DNA of 64,000 nucleotides. Source: Chthonomonadaceae bacterium. GTDB lineage: Bacteria > Armatimonadota > Fimbriimonadia > Fimbriimonadales > Fimbriimonadaceae. The notes beneath the pieces are model-generated. The model saw nothing but the letters and a program-made list of their open reading frames with translations, was not told the origin of the DNA and made no database searches. The stretch is taken from NCBI GenBank assembly GCA_015709495.1, contig CP054189.1, forward strand, positions 930,001-994,000, read 5' to 3'. This document shows positions 52,406 to 61,672 of the stretch, one piece after another. Both the position numbers and the translations under genes were made by a program. Every line of letters begins with the position of its first letter. Positions within the stretch are counted from its first letter, which is position 1.

Positions 52406-53560
52406 ATGGCGTATCGGTACGTGATTCTGGGAGCGGGACTGCAAGGGCGGGCGGCGGCGTTCGACTTGGCGCTACGGGGCGAGGCGGAGTCCATCGTGTT
52501 GGCGGACCAGGACCCGGCTCAGGTTCAAGAAGCGCAGCGGTGGCTGTCCGAGCAGACCGGCTTCGACGCGCTCGTGCCCAGGGTCCTCGACGCCAGGGAC
52601 GAAGCTCGAACCCGTGAGGTGATCCGCGGGTGCGACGTGGCGATCTCGTGCCTGCCCTATTGGATGCACCCCCTCGTGTTCCCTGCAGCGGCCGCGGAAA
52701 GGGTGAGCCTGATCGACATGGGGGGCGACACAGACGAGGCGAGAGAGACTCTGGCGCGGGACGAAACGGCTCGGCAAGCGGGCATCACGGTCGTGACGGA
52801 CGCGGGGCTGGCTCCGGGTCTCGGCAACCTCCTCGCCGGGTGGCTGATCGACCGATGCGAGGGTGCCAGTTCGGCCTTGGTGTTGTGCGGCGGTCTTCCG
52901 GTGAGTCCGATGCCGCCTTTTGGCTATCGGCTTGTGTTCAACGTGTCCGGCCTCATCTCGGAGTACGCCGACATCGCTTACGTCTTGCGTGACGGCGCAG
53001 TCGAGGCGATCCCCTCGCTCACCGAGGCGCAACGCGTCGAGTTCCCAGAAATCGGGGAGTTGGAGGCCTTCGTCACGAGCGGAGGGTCGGGCACGGCCCC
53101 GTGGACATTCCAGGGTCGGGTCGAAAACTACGAGTACAAGACCCTTCGCTACCCAGGGCATTACGACAAGATGAGGCTGTTCAAGGAGTGCGGATTCTGG
53201 TCGACCGACCCGCTGCTTCTCGACGGGCAGGAGATCGTGCCGAGGTCGGTCTTCGAGTCCGTCATCGAGCCCGTGTTGAGGCGTGGGGAGGGGGGCGACC
53301 AAGTGCTCCTGCTCGTCGAGGTGGTAGGAAGGGCCGGGAATCGCAACTTCGTACGCCTCCGGGAGTTCGCCGATGAGGCAAGAGGGCTTTCTGCGATGCA
53401 GCGGATGACGGCGTTTCCAACCGCGATTGCCGCCCACGAGATCGCGCGGGGGGCCATCGCCAAGGGGTGCGTTCCCTTCGAGTCCAGCCTCCCCGGCGAC
53501 CTCATGATGGAGGCCATAGTGAAGCGGGGCGTTTCGTTCGAAGTCTCTTTGGAAGGCTAG
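52406..53560 (+). CDS. saccharopine dehydrogenase-family oxidoreductase
   Basis: The protein has 384 aa. The Rossmann start is MAYRYVILGAGLQGRAAAFDLAL, followed by ISCLPYWMHPLVFPAAA, LIDMGGD and TDAGLAPGLGNLLAG. This order matches the family of saccharopine reductase, lysine 6-dehydrogenase and carboxynorspermidine synthase, using NAD(P). Its true substrate is uncertain. It is convergent with hmgA (four-base overlap), so a link to amino-acid breakdown is possible but unproven. Confidence 0.8.
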   Translation: MAYRYVILGAGLQGRAAAFDLALRGEAESIVLADQDPAQVQEAQRWLSEQTGFDALVPRVLDARDEARTREVIRGCDVAISCLPYWMHPLVFPAAAAERVSLIDMGGDTDEARETLARDETARQAGITVVTDAGLAPGLGNLLAGWLIDRCEGASSALVLCGGLPVSPMPPFGYRLVFNVSGLISEYADIAYVLRDGAVEAIPSLTEAQRVEFPEIGELEAFVTSGGSGTAPWTFQGRVENYEYKTLRYPGHYDKMRLFKECGFWSTDPLLLDGQEIVPRSVFESVIEPVLRRGEGGDQVLLLVEVVGRAGNRNFVRLREFADEARGLSAMQRMTAFPTAIAAHEIARGAIAKGCVPFESSLPGDLMMEAIVKRGVSFEVSLEG

Positions 53561-54717
53561 CCGGACTTCAGCCAGCTCTTCCAGTAGTCCTCGTCTTCGA
53601 GTCTGAGGGCGTCGGCAGTCAGCTTCAAAGGGTGGAACGTATCGAGCATGACCGCGAGTTCTTCGGTCCTCGTGGCCCCGAGTGACGCTTCGACCGCTCC
53701 GGGCTGCGGTCCGTGCGGAATCCCCAACGGATGCAAGGTGATCGAGCCTTCCTGTATGCCTTTTCTCGAACCGAACTTGTCGTTGCAATAATAGAGCACT
53801 TCGTCACTATCGACGTTCGAGTGGTTGTAGGGAATCACGATCGCCTGCGGATGGAAGTCGAGCATTCTCGGGCAGAACGAGCAGATCACGAAGTTGTGGC
53901 CGTCGAAGGTCTGGTGGATCGGCGGAGGCATGTGGATTTGCCCCACGATGGGCTGGAAATCGCGAATGTTGAAAGCATAAGGATAGACGTATCCGTCCCA
54001 GCCGACGATGTCGAACGGGTGGTAGGGATACGTGTACAGCGTGTATCGGTCGCGAGCCTTGATGAGCACGCCGTAGTCCTTTCGCTCGTCGAAAGTCTCA
54101 AGCTCGGTGGGCGGCCTGAAGTCCCGTTCTTTATAGGGCGCGTGCTCGAGGAGTTGGCCGTACTCATTGCGGTATCTGCGGGGAATCGTCACTGGCCCCT
54201 TGCTCTCGATCACGATCGCGCGAACCGGGAGGCTGTCGAACTCGATCCGCCAAATCACTCCTCGGGGCACGACAAGATAATCCTCTCTTCGAAACTCGAC
54301 CGTGCCGAAGTTCGTTCGCAGCCGGCCGCTTCCGTCGTGAATGAAGAGAATCTCGTCGGCCTCCGCGTTCTTGAAAAACACGTCCATGTTCTCTGCGGCA
54401 TGCACCTGATACCACACCACGTCGCTGTTACCGAGAAGCGCGACCCTGCCCGAGATCATGTCACCGCAAGCGGGCAGTTGAGGGGTCAGGAGGTGCCGGT
54501 GCCTGAGCGGCTCTTCTTCGAGGAAGGCGAGCTTCGCGGGTCCTCGATCTTCCCACGACTTGACTTCGGTCGGCTTGTAGATGTGGTACATCGTGGACAT
54601 CGGGCCGCTGAACCCGAACGTGCTAAAAAGCTCTTCCTCATAAAGCCCGCCGTCGGGCTTTCGGAACTGAATATGGTGCTTGGCTGGGAGGTCTCCGAGT
54701 CTGTGGTATCGAGGCAT
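53557..54717 (-). CDS. hmgA: homogentisate 1,2-dioxygenase
   Basis: The protein has 386 aa. Metal ligands fit HmgA: the His and Glu in PYNHSNVDSDEVLYY and the His in LGIPHGPQPGAVEASLG, plus GDGYVYPYAF-like GWDGYVYPYAFNIRDF. It opens the homogentisate ring in tyrosine and phenylalanine breakdown. No hpd, maiA or fahA is nearby. AGGAG lies seven bases before the ATG; TACAAT at about 54765-54770 may be the -10. Confidence 0.9.
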   Translation of the reverse strand: MPRYHRLGDLPAKHHIQFRKPDGGLYEEELFSTFGFSGPMSTMYHIYKPTEVKSWEDRGPAKLAFLEEEPLRHRHLLTPQLPACGDMISGRVALLGNSDVVWYQVHAAENMDVFFKNAEADEILFIHDGSGRLRTNFGTVEFRREDYLVVPRGVIWRIEFDSLPVRAIVIESKGPVTIPRRYRNEYGQLLEHAPYKERDFRPPTELETFDERKDYGVLIKARDRYTLYTYPYHPFDIVGWDGYVYPYAFNIRDFQPIVGQIHMPPPIHQTFDGHNFVICSFCPRMLDFHPQAIVIPYNHSNVDSDEVLYYCNDKFGSRKGIQEGSITLHPLGIPHGPQPGAVEASLGATRTEELAVMLDTFHPLKLTADALRLEDEDYWKSWLKSG

Positions 54718-54988
54718 CGCCGTTCTCCTGCGCTTCGAGGTCGCTTCTTGAGGTACTTGACTTTATTGTACTGGAGCGGAGCGGGGCAATGCGGACCGGA
54801 CGAGTCGAGGAAATTTGCGAATCGACCCTAAAGAATCGACGGGAATCGACCGTAATTCAATGAAGAAGCCAAACGCCAACGGCAGACAATGGCAAGACGA
54901 GGGAGACCTCGCTCGCGCAAAGCCACGGGCCTCATGCAGGCAGCCGAGCCGCCTATCCGGAAAGCGTGGACTCATTCGAGGAGCCACC
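54718..54988. other. divergent region hmgA / flgM-like gene
   Basis: Contains TACAAT for hmgA on the minus strand and an in-frame open stretch before the flgM-like ATG that I do not think is translated. A direct repeat GAATCGAC occurs at about 54831-54838 as part of GAATCGACGGGAATCGACCG. Confidence 0.35.
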
Positions 54989-55258
54989 ATGCGAATTTCG
55001 GACACTGAAGTCAAGAAGATCCTAGCCAAGTCGGTCATTCAGGACATCGAGAGCCTGATGGAAGGCATCGACGATCCCCAGTACGAGATCGACCCTCAGA
55101 TGGTAAAGAGACTCACCCGTGAGATCATCGAGATGCCGGACAGAGACGATTTCGTCGCCGAGATCAAGGCGCGGATCGAGAAGGGCGAATACAAGCCGAC
55201 CGGCGAGGAGATCGCGGACGCAATGATCCGCCGTTCGATCGCCGATCGGGTTCGGTAG
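54989..55258 (+). CDS. FlgM-like anti-sigma factor
   Basis: The protein is 89 aa from ATG 54989, with GAGGAG seven bases upstream. The C-terminal half (DDFVAEIKARIEKGEYKPTGEEIADAMIRRSIADRV) follows the FlgM pattern, an unfolded protein that holds the flagellar sigma factor FliA until export. No other flagellar gene is in the window. It could instead inhibit another sigma factor. Confidence 0.7.
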   Translation: MRISDTEVKKILAKSVIQDIESLMEGIDDPQYEIDPQMVKRLTREIIEMPDRDDFVAEIKARIEKGEYKPTGEEIADAMIRRSIADRVR

Positions 55259-55440
55259 CGTGAATCAACCGGGCGTCTTGTGAGCCGCCTTCGTTCTCGT
55301 TCCTCCCTCCGAGCACCTTTTAGGCTCGAAGACACCCCTCCGCGGCAACTTGCGCCCTGTGCACGTCGGTAGGCGCGTTCTCCGCGTAGGTGGGTCAACC
55401 AGGGGTCGTCCTAATCCGACCCGGTGCTGAGTGCCGCAGC

Positions 55441-55475
55441 CGAAAGCCCCTTCCAAATCTCGAAAGGGACTTTCG
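55441..55475 (+). other. hairpin before SLC1 transporter
   Basis: CGAAAG-CCCCTT pairs with AAGGGA-CTTTCG with one mismatch, ending 25 bases before the transporter ATG. It could be a terminator of the flgM-like gene or a translational control hairpin. Confidence 0.4.
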
Positions 55476-55500
55476 CCATGCCCGTCGAATCGTTCGAACT

Positions 55501-57084
55501 ATGCAGACGGAAGGGATGACCGCCAAGGTCTTGTTGGGGATGGTTCTCGGCGCGATCGCCGGGGTTCTGCTGATGTTCTATTCGCCCACGGGGCTTCAGG
55601 CGGGCGATGTGATCGAACTCACCGGGGCCGACGGGCAAACGACGACGCTCACTCTGGCGGCGGCGAACAAGTCGAAGTCGACCGCAGAGGTCGTTCTTCC
55701 CGGTGGCCAGACCGGTGAGGTCGTCTTGGACCAAGAAGCCGTTCTCGGAACCGTCGTTACGGGCGAGGAAGAAACGGTGTCCCTGCTCGGTCTCCAGCCT
55801 TCGGAGGCCCTCGCAACGCTTCAGAAGGCCGACCCTTCTGCGGGCTACACCGCGATCAAGCTCACCAAACGCTCAGCCGTCAAGGTGCTTCCCCCGGCGA
55901 CCCAGGTCTTTTACGTGATCGGTGAGCTTTTCATCCGGCTCCTTAAAATGCTGATCGTGCCCTTGATCGTGGCGACCGTCCTGATCGGCATCGCCAGCTT
56001 AGGGAGCGTCAAGAAAATGGGCAACATCGGCGTCCAAACGATGCTGCTGTACGGCCTGACGATGATCGCCGCCGCGACCATCGGCATCATCGTCGTGAAC
56101 CTAGTCAAGCCTGGGGCCGAACTGAACTGGGAAATGCCCGCCGGATTCGACTCGAACGGAGACAGGCCCACGATCCCCGACCTCCTATTGAGGATCATCC
56201 CCACCAATCCCATCGAGGCGATGGCGAATCTCGACGTGCTGGGAATCCTTTTCTTCACGATCCTCACGGCTTTCGCCATGCTCGCGCTTGGGAAGCACAG
56301 GATCGCGCCCGTTTTCAACTTCTTCGAAGCGCTCAACGACCTCGTGTACAAGATGATCTCTTGGGTCATGGCGCTCGCTCCCCTGGGGGTGGGAGCGCTG
56401 ATCGCGTACTTCATCGGCATTCAAAGCCCTCAACTCTTGGGGCTTCTGCTTGAATCGCTCGGGCTGTTCGCGCTGTGCGTGGTGATCGGGTTGACGACCC
56501 ATTTCATCGTTCTCATGCTGCTCGTTAGGTTCTTGGGCAAGTACCCTGTGGGGACGTTCCTGAAGAAGATGGCTCCTGCGATGGCGACGGCGTTCGGAAC
56601 GGATAGTTCGAGCGCGACGTTGCCGGTGACGATGACCTCGGTCCGCGATATGGGCGTTTCCAAGCGCATCGCGGGGTTTGTGGTGTCGGTCGGAGCGACC
56701 GCGAACATGAACGGCACGGCGCTCTATGAGGCGACTGCGGTGCTGTTTTTCGCACAGGCCTACAACGCCGATCTTACGTTGGGTCAGCAAGTGATTGTGG
56801 CGATCACGGCGATGCTGGCCGCGGTCGGCGCGGCGGGGATTCCGAGCGCGGGTCTTGTGACGATGGCCTTAGTCCTCACGGCGGTGAACCTGCCGCTGGC
56901 GGGGATCGGCCTGCTGTTCGCCATCGACCGCCCCCTGGACATGATGCGGACGGTGGTCAACGTGTGCGACGACGCCGCCGCGAGCAGGGTCATCCAGACT
57001 CTCAACCCGGACATCAAGCCGGAGGAGGACGACGTCGTTACGGAGTACGAGCCACTCGATCCCGCCGCATCCCGCGGGGATTGA
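55501..57084 (+). CDS. dicarboxylate/amino acid:cation symporter (SLC1/DAACS)
   Basis: The protein is 527 aa from ATG 55501. The family core is clear: FIRLLKMLIVPLIVATVLIG, GTDSSSATLPVTMTSV (SSSATLP hairpin) and SVGATANMNGTALYEATAV (NMDGT variant with Asn). It imports dicarboxylates or glutamate with Na+ or H+. Between the first helix (about 7-27) and the second lies an extra about 105-residue loop of beta character (GDVIELTGADGQTTTLTLAA ... SAVKVLPPATQ), absent in usual members, which would face the periplasm. Confidence 0.92.
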   Translation: MQTEGMTAKVLLGMVLGAIAGVLLMFYSPTGLQAGDVIELTGADGQTTTLTLAAANKSKSTAEVVLPGGQTGEVVLDQEAVLGTVVTGEEETVSLLGLQPSEALATLQKADPSAGYTAIKLTKRSAVKVLPPATQVFYVIGELFIRLLKMLIVPLIVATVLIGIASLGSVKKMGNIGVQTMLLYGLTMIAAATIGIIVVNLVKPGAELNWEMPAGFDSNGDRPTIPDLLLRIIPTNPIEAMANLDVLGILFFTILTAFAMLALGKHRIAPVFNFFEALNDLVYKMISWVMALAPLGVGALIAYFIGIQSPQLLGLLLESLGLFALCVVIGLTTHFIVLMLLVRFLGKYPVGTFLKKMAPAMATAFGTDSSSATLPVTMTSVRDMGVSKRIAGFVVSVGATANMNGTALYEATAVLFFAQAYNADLTLGQQVIVAITAMLAAVGAAGIPSAGLVTMALVLTAVNLPLAGIGLLFAIDRPLDMMRTVVNVCDDAAASRVIQTLNPDIKPEEDDVVTEYEPLDPAASRGD

Positions 57085-57089
57085 GGGGG

Positions 57090-58130
57090 TCAGAACCGGA
57101 AGATTTCTGATCCGGTTATGCTCGTCGAGCCATGGTCAAGCGAATGGACCGCTACCTTTAACTGGAAGAGCGGTCGAAATCGGAACCGATCGTCAGCCGC
57201 GAGAAAATTGTCAGCGTCTTCCTGACTCGCAAACTTCAGTGCCCTCCAGCTACCTCGGAAGCTGCCCTTGTATCCGGCAATCGCGGGACTCGAGCTCGAC
57301 AAGACCGAATGCACCTGCGACTCTAGAAAGTTGCCCAAGTACTCCTCGTACAACTGCTGCATGACGAGTTTCATTTCATCGTAGGCTTCTGCCTGTAACG
57401 CGCGAACCTCATCGACATACTTCACCAACGCCTTGGATGCGGTTGCCATATACTGAGCTGGATAGAACCCATCACCGCCGTAATGGCGAACAACGACGCC
57501 CGAAGAACTTGAGAAGAGCGTACTCATTTGATCCTTCATTTCTTGCGTTGTCGGACCTGTGACGACGGCATTGTCCACGAGTTGCTGATTCCGATTCTGT
57601 CTCGATGCAGGGCTCCGTTGAAGCTCCAGCCAACCAAATGGCTTTCCTGATTCCACATGAGTCGAATAGAACCCTGGCTCTAGCATAATGAAGCAGTCAT
57701 CGAGTTTACGAATTCCCTCGTTGACTCGAACGGGCGTAGTGGATTGAAAGAGCACAATTTTAGCTGCCCGACGCGCCTCTTCTGAAAGCGAAGAGAGGGC
57801 AAGGGGGGCGAAAGGATCGGACCTCTTTGCCAGTTCCTTCATGAGCACCGCGGCGTGAACCTCGCTTTCCACGAGACTGCATCGCTTGTCCACGACCATG
57901 CATACCCCATCCCCGGCATCCCGGAGGGCGAAGTCCCTCTCTGGGAAGAGCTCGAGGAGTTGCTGCTCGGTCGCGGGAAAATGCGATATCTTTCCTTCAG
58001 AGGAAGATAGGGCCGGAAGAACGACGCGTTTGGTCAAAGGGCTGTAAAAGGCCACGGCAACCTTGTACGTCGGCTCGGGGGTGACAAGAACTCCGCTAAC
58101 TGCCAGGAGAAACGATAGTGAACTGATCAT
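57090..58130 (-). CDS. exported protein of unknown function
   Basis: The protein has 346 aa. The signal peptide MISSLSFLLAVSGVLVTPEP is followed by a mixed alpha/beta body with no known motif; a long helical part near residues 205-275 contains LQAEAYDEMKLVMQQLYEEYL. Base composition is visibly more AT-rich than neighbours, hinting at acquisition. It lies just downstream of a second unknown exported protein on the same strand. Confidence 0.6.
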   Translation of the reverse strand: MISSLSFLLAVSGVLVTPEPTYKVAVAFYSPLTKRVVLPALSSSEGKISHFPATEQQLLELFPERDFALRDAGDGVCMVVDKRCSLVESEVHAAVLMKELAKRSDPFAPLALSSLSEEARRAAKIVLFQSTTPVRVNEGIRKLDDCFIMLEPGFYSTHVESGKPFGWLELQRSPASRQNRNQQLVDNAVVTGPTTQEMKDQMSTLFSSSSGVVVRHYGGDGFYPAQYMATASKALVKYVDEVRALQAEAYDEMKLVMQQLYEEYLGNFLESQVHSVLSSSSPAIAGYKGSFRGSWRALKFASQEDADNFLAADDRFRFRPLFQLKVAVHSLDHGSTSITGSEIFRF

Positions 58131-58140
58131 TGCCGTTCCT

Positions 58141-58620
58141 TTATTGCTGCACTAACGACGTCTTGCTTTTGATGGCAAAGAGGTCATTCTGCTGTGCGGT
58201 CTTCTTGTCGAGCGTGCGGTTGTAGTCTACAGGCGGATCAACACCCCCATTACGCCAGGTTTGCGAACCGGTCTCCAGGGTCCACGAAACGCCATAGACG
58301 ACATACCACTGGTCGGGCACATTCTCAACTACGCCAGAATACGACACCCACCAAGAATCGTTTCTGAGCGGATTGACGAATGAGGCCCAACTCGGCGGAT
58401 TGGCTTGCTGGGAGCCCTGCACGTTCCAATGGCACTGCACCGCAAAACTCCAGGCCCAGTTTACGGTCTGACCTGTCAGATTCTGAGTTTGATAAATGTA
58501 CTCCAACTGACTCGTCGTAGAGTGCGTCTGCTCGATTTCGACCCAGTCCGAGGAAGCGGGTTTCGGCCCAAGCGTCGGAGATGACACAAGCAGCAGGATT
58601 GAGTGGATCAATGGAACCAT
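58141..58620 (-). CDS. small exported protein of unknown function
   Basis: The protein has 159 aa. A signal peptide ends near SSPTLG. The mature part is rich in Trp, Gln, Ser and Thr (QTVNWAWSFAVQCHWNVQ), as in beta-rich secreted proteins. It is ten bases upstream of the preceding-listed unknown exported protein and probably cotranscribed with it. No family is recognised. Confidence 0.6.
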   Translation of the reverse strand: MVPLIHSILLLVSSPTLGPKPASSDWVEIEQTHSTTSQLEYIYQTQNLTGQTVNWAWSFAVQCHWNVQGSQQANPPSWASFVNPLRNDSWWVSYSGVVENVPDQWYVVYGVSWTLETGSQTWRNGGVDPPVDYNRTLDKKTAQQNDLFAIKSKTSLVQQ

Positions 58621-58713
58621 TCTGGTCCCTCCTCGCCGAACCCTACCCCCTCCTTGCCAATCTTGTCAACTCTTTTGGCGAAAAATGGACAATGAGTTAG
58701 AGAAGCTGCTTGC

Positions 58714-59676
58714 CTAAGCGCCAAATCCGGCTATCCAGTCTGCCCATCCAGCCCTCGCCCTTTGCCAATTTCCTCGCAAGGGGCCCAGTACGCACCACTT
58801 GAGGCCATTGCGGGCCTTAAGCCTGGCCTCCCTTCTTAGATAGCTGCGGGTCCACTGGGCCCTTTCTTGACCGAAGTGACCCGACAATGCCCTGCGCCTA
58901 ATGCGATGGATGGCATTCGCTCCCCGATCCCCGCTCGACGAGGCGTTGCCGGCGTGAAGTCGAAACCGCAGAATCAGTTCGGGAGCGAAAGCCAATGTCC
59001 CCAGCGACAAAAGCCGCTGGTAGAACTCCCAGTCCTCACAAGGCCAATACTCGGAGTCGAATCCGCCGGTCTTCTCAAACGCCTCCGCTCGCAGCAGCGT
59101 TAGTCCTGGCGTTTGGATGCAGTTCGAGACCAGGAAGCAATCGAGGGAGGTTGGCTGCTTGGGGTCTAATGGGACGAGGCCCTGTGCGCAGAGCGCGGAG
59201 CGCGAGAGACTCCACAAAGCCCCGTCGGCAGGGCGAAGGGGGTAACCGTATACATCCTCGCCTAAGAGCTCCCTTGGAGCGGGAGAGAGGCGGGCGCCGC
59301 CTTCGTCGCAGTACTCGAAAAACCCGTGCGCCCCCACGCAACCCTCTTCCCAGCTTGCGCCGAGAAATGTATCGAGCGCATTGGGCAGCCAAAGATCATC
59401 CGCGTCGAGGAACGAGACGTACTCACACGAGCCTGCCAACTCCTCGAACCCGCGATTGCGAGCGGCGCAAACTCCCCGGTTGTCTTGGCGGACGACCCTT
59501 ATGCGACGATCATCGCTCGCCAAGTTCTCGGCGACCGCTGCAGACTTGTCTTGAGATCCATCGTCCACGACGACCGCCTTCCAGTCCCGAAAGGTTTGCG
59601 ATTGAAGGGATCGAATCGCATCGGCAAGAAACCGCTCCGAATTGTATGCGGGTATGACGACGCCGACCTTTGCCAC
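58714..59676 (-). CDS. family 2 glycosyltransferase
   Basis: The protein is 320 aa from a GTG. Start VGVVIPAYNSERFLADAIRSLQSQTFRDWKAVVVDDGSQDKS has the GT-A nucleotide site, and SFLDADDLWLPNALD the DxD metal motif; CEDWEFYQRLL follows. It transfers a sugar from a nucleotide donor, probably to a polysaccharide or glycoprotein. It begins nine bases after the caspase-like gene on the same strand. Confidence 0.9.
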   Translation of the reverse strand: MAKVGVVIPAYNSERFLADAIRSLQSQTFRDWKAVVVDDGSQDKSAAVAENLASDDRRIRVVRQDNRGVCAARNRGFEELAGSCEYVSFLDADDLWLPNALDTFLGASWEEGCVGAHGFFEYCDEGGARLSPAPRELLGEDVYGYPLRPADGALWSLSRSALCAQGLVPLDPKQPTSLDCFLVSNCIQTPGLTLLRAEAFEKTGGFDSEYWPCEDWEFYQRLLSLGTLAFAPELILRFRLHAGNASSSGDRGANAIHRIRRRALSGHFGQERAQWTRSYLRREARLKARNGLKWCVLGPLRGNWQRARAGWADWIAGFGA

Positions 59677-59685
59677 GGGGCTATC

Positions 59686-61482
59686 TTATCTGCTCGGTTG
59701 AATGCCGAGTTCCTTGAACGCGGGGTGGTTGGGGTCACGGTATCCCAGCGCGATGGCCTGCCGTGCTTGTTGTTCGGCGGATTCTTTTTGGCCCAGCCGA
59801 AGCAGCGCAAGGGCCCAGTTGGCGCGGGTCAGCCCATCCTTGGGGTCGAGTTGAGCGGACTTCCGGAAGAGGCCTTCGGCTTCTGAGAAGTTGCTGCGAG
59901 CGTTGACAGCGATCATTCCGAGTTGGTTGTACGGCCTGGCGTCGTTCGGGCTCAGTTCCGAGGACTTCTTGTAGAGCCGCTCCGCCTCGGCGTACTCCTT
60001 CCGCAAGAAATGGATCGTCGCGAGGTTGAAGGTCGATTCGAAGAACTCGGGAGCGATGGCGACGGCCTTGCGAAAATAAACCTCCGCCTCGTCGTTCTTT
60101 CCCTTCGAGCGCAACACGACACCAAGGTTGTTGAGAATTGCCGGGTGGTTTGGGTCGAGATCATGGGCTCGTTTGAAGAGCGTCTCGGCTTCGGCGGTCT
60201 CATTTCGCACCATCCAGAGAAGCTTGGCCAAGTTGTTGTGGGGTCCGGCCAGTCCCGGATCGATCCGAATTGCCTCCCGATAGGACTTCTCCGCGGCATC
60301 GTGATTGCCTTGGGCCTCTTGCACCTGGCCGAGACTGTTGAAGAGCCTGCCGCTGGAGTTGTCGATCTGAAGCGCTTTGGAGTAAGCGGTCTCCGCGTTG
60401 CCAGGTTGGTTGAGTTGCTGAAACGCGAAGCCGATCTGGGCGTACGCTGCGGCGCCCGTGGGATTGGCCGCAATCGCCTCTTCGAACCGCTCGATCGCGG
60501 CGTCGAAACGCCCCTGCTGAAGCAGTTGCATCCCTCTTTGAAAGGCCGCGTTGTACGCATCCTTGTCGGGGTCTCCGGTCCGTTCAGGCTCGACCTGTCT
60601 GCCTCCTTGGCTGGGGGGCCTTCCTTCGGCGAGCACGATCGACAGCGCCCCCGTTCCGGAGGTTTCGGTGAACGGAACCTGTTCTTCGTTGACCTCCCGC
60701 GCGACGGCGGAGGGGACGGCTCGCTCGAGGTACTGCACCAAATTGCCCACTTGGACGACTCCGTTGGCATCGGCTGCCTCGCCCCGAAGGCCTTTCTCCA
60801 AGAAGTAGCTGAAGAACCCTCGCTCCCGGTCGCGCCATTCCCAACTCCTTTGCAGCGGGCTACTCGAAAACAGCGTCACGACCGATTTGGGCCCCGCGCC
60901 CGTGTCGTCGGTGACCACTGTGAGGTCTTTCGCTTGGCGCTGCCCGAGGGAGTTGCTGCCCTCCGCGTTTTTGGCGGCCTCCTTTGCGGGGAGGTTGCGG
61001 CACATATCGAACGCGAGGATGAGGGACTTGCAGGTGATCTTGCGGAGTTCGCTCCTGAGGTCGTCCGCGCTGATGGCCGAGGCTTTGAGGGCGGTGTCGT
61101 TTCGGAGGTCGCCGTCGAACGGGATCAAATATGATCCGTCGACCAGTTGGAGCCCGTGGCCGCTGAAGAAGATAAACACCACGTCGTCGGGCTTGACGCG
61201 CTCGACGAGTTGCCCGACCTCGAACATGATGTTCCTTCGGCTGGGTTTGGGAGTCCCGTCGGAGGTGAGGATGCGGACGTTTTCAGCTTGGAAGCCGGAT
61301 ACCTCCACGAGCGCCTTTCCCAACTCGCGCGCGTCCTTGTTGGCTGCGGAGAGCGGAGCGATCCTGTCGGCATCTTCGTAGAGCTCGACCCCGATGAGGA
61401 GGGCGTGGCCTTCGGCAAGAAGGTGGGCCGAAAACAGAGCGAGCGAGGCGGCGACTCCAAGGACTCGATGTAGACTCTTCAT
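59686..61482 (-). CDS. caspase-like (C14) protease with TPR repeats
   Basis: The protein has 598 aa. The signal peptide MKSLHRVLGVAASLALFSAHLLAEG means an extracytoplasmic location. A caspase fold spans about 25-280 with the catalytic His109 in FIFFSGHGLQL and Cys161 in LAFDMCRNLP. About eight TPRs follow from residue 305 (for example GAAAYAQIGFAFQQLNQPGNAETAYSKAL). Such prokaryotic metacaspase relatives act in stress, development or surface processing. It is cotranscribed with a glycosyltransferase. A strong ribosome site (GGGAGGT) precedes the ATG. Confidence 0.9.
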   Translation of the reverse strand: MKSLHRVLGVAASLALFSAHLLAEGHALLIGVELYEDADRIAPLSAANKDARELGKALVEVSGFQAENVRILTSDGTPKPSRRNIMFEVGQLVERVKPDDVVFIFFSGHGLQLVDGSYLIPFDGDLRNDTALKASAISADDLRSELRKITCKSLILAFDMCRNLPAKEAAKNAEGSNSLGQRQAKDLTVVTDDTGAGPKSVVTLFSSSPLQRSWEWRDRERGFFSYFLEKGLRGEAADANGVVQVGNLVQYLERAVPSAVAREVNEEQVPFTETSGTGALSIVLAEGRPPSQGGRQVEPERTGDPDKDAYNAAFQRGMQLLQQGRFDAAIERFEEAIAANPTGAAAYAQIGFAFQQLNQPGNAETAYSKALQIDNSSGRLFNSLGQVQEAQGNHDAAEKSYREAIRIDPGLAGPHNNLAKLLWMVRNETAEAETLFKRAHDLDPNHPAILNNLGVVLRSKGKNDEAEVYFRKAVAIAPEFFESTFNLATIHFLRKEYAEAERLYKKSSELSPNDARPYNQLGMIAVNARSNFSEAEGLFRKSAQLDPKDGLTRANWALALLRLGQKESAEQQARQAIALGYRDPNHPAFKELGIQPSR

Positions 61483-61637
61483 GGGCTTCTTACCTCCCGA
61501 CGAGCGGGGGAAAAGGGCGTTTCTTCCTTAGCGTATGACGGCTTAGGGGGTCCTCGATGATCCCCCGAAGGCGAGAATGCCCAAAGTCAAAGGCGGTCCT
61601 TTCGCCTTGAAAGGGAAAGAACCGCTTAGAAAGTTCC

Positions 61638-61653
61638 GGCCGACGAATCGGCC
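61638..61653 (-). terminator. hairpin with UUCG loop after RRM gene
   Basis: On the minus strand GGCCGA-TTCG-TCGGCC is followed by GGAACTTTCT. A second hairpin (GCGGTCCTTTC with GAAAGAACCGC) lies at about 61590-61625. Together they probably end the RRM transcript. Confidence 0.5.
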
Positions 61654-61672
61654 CTGAAGCCTTGGGGATCGC

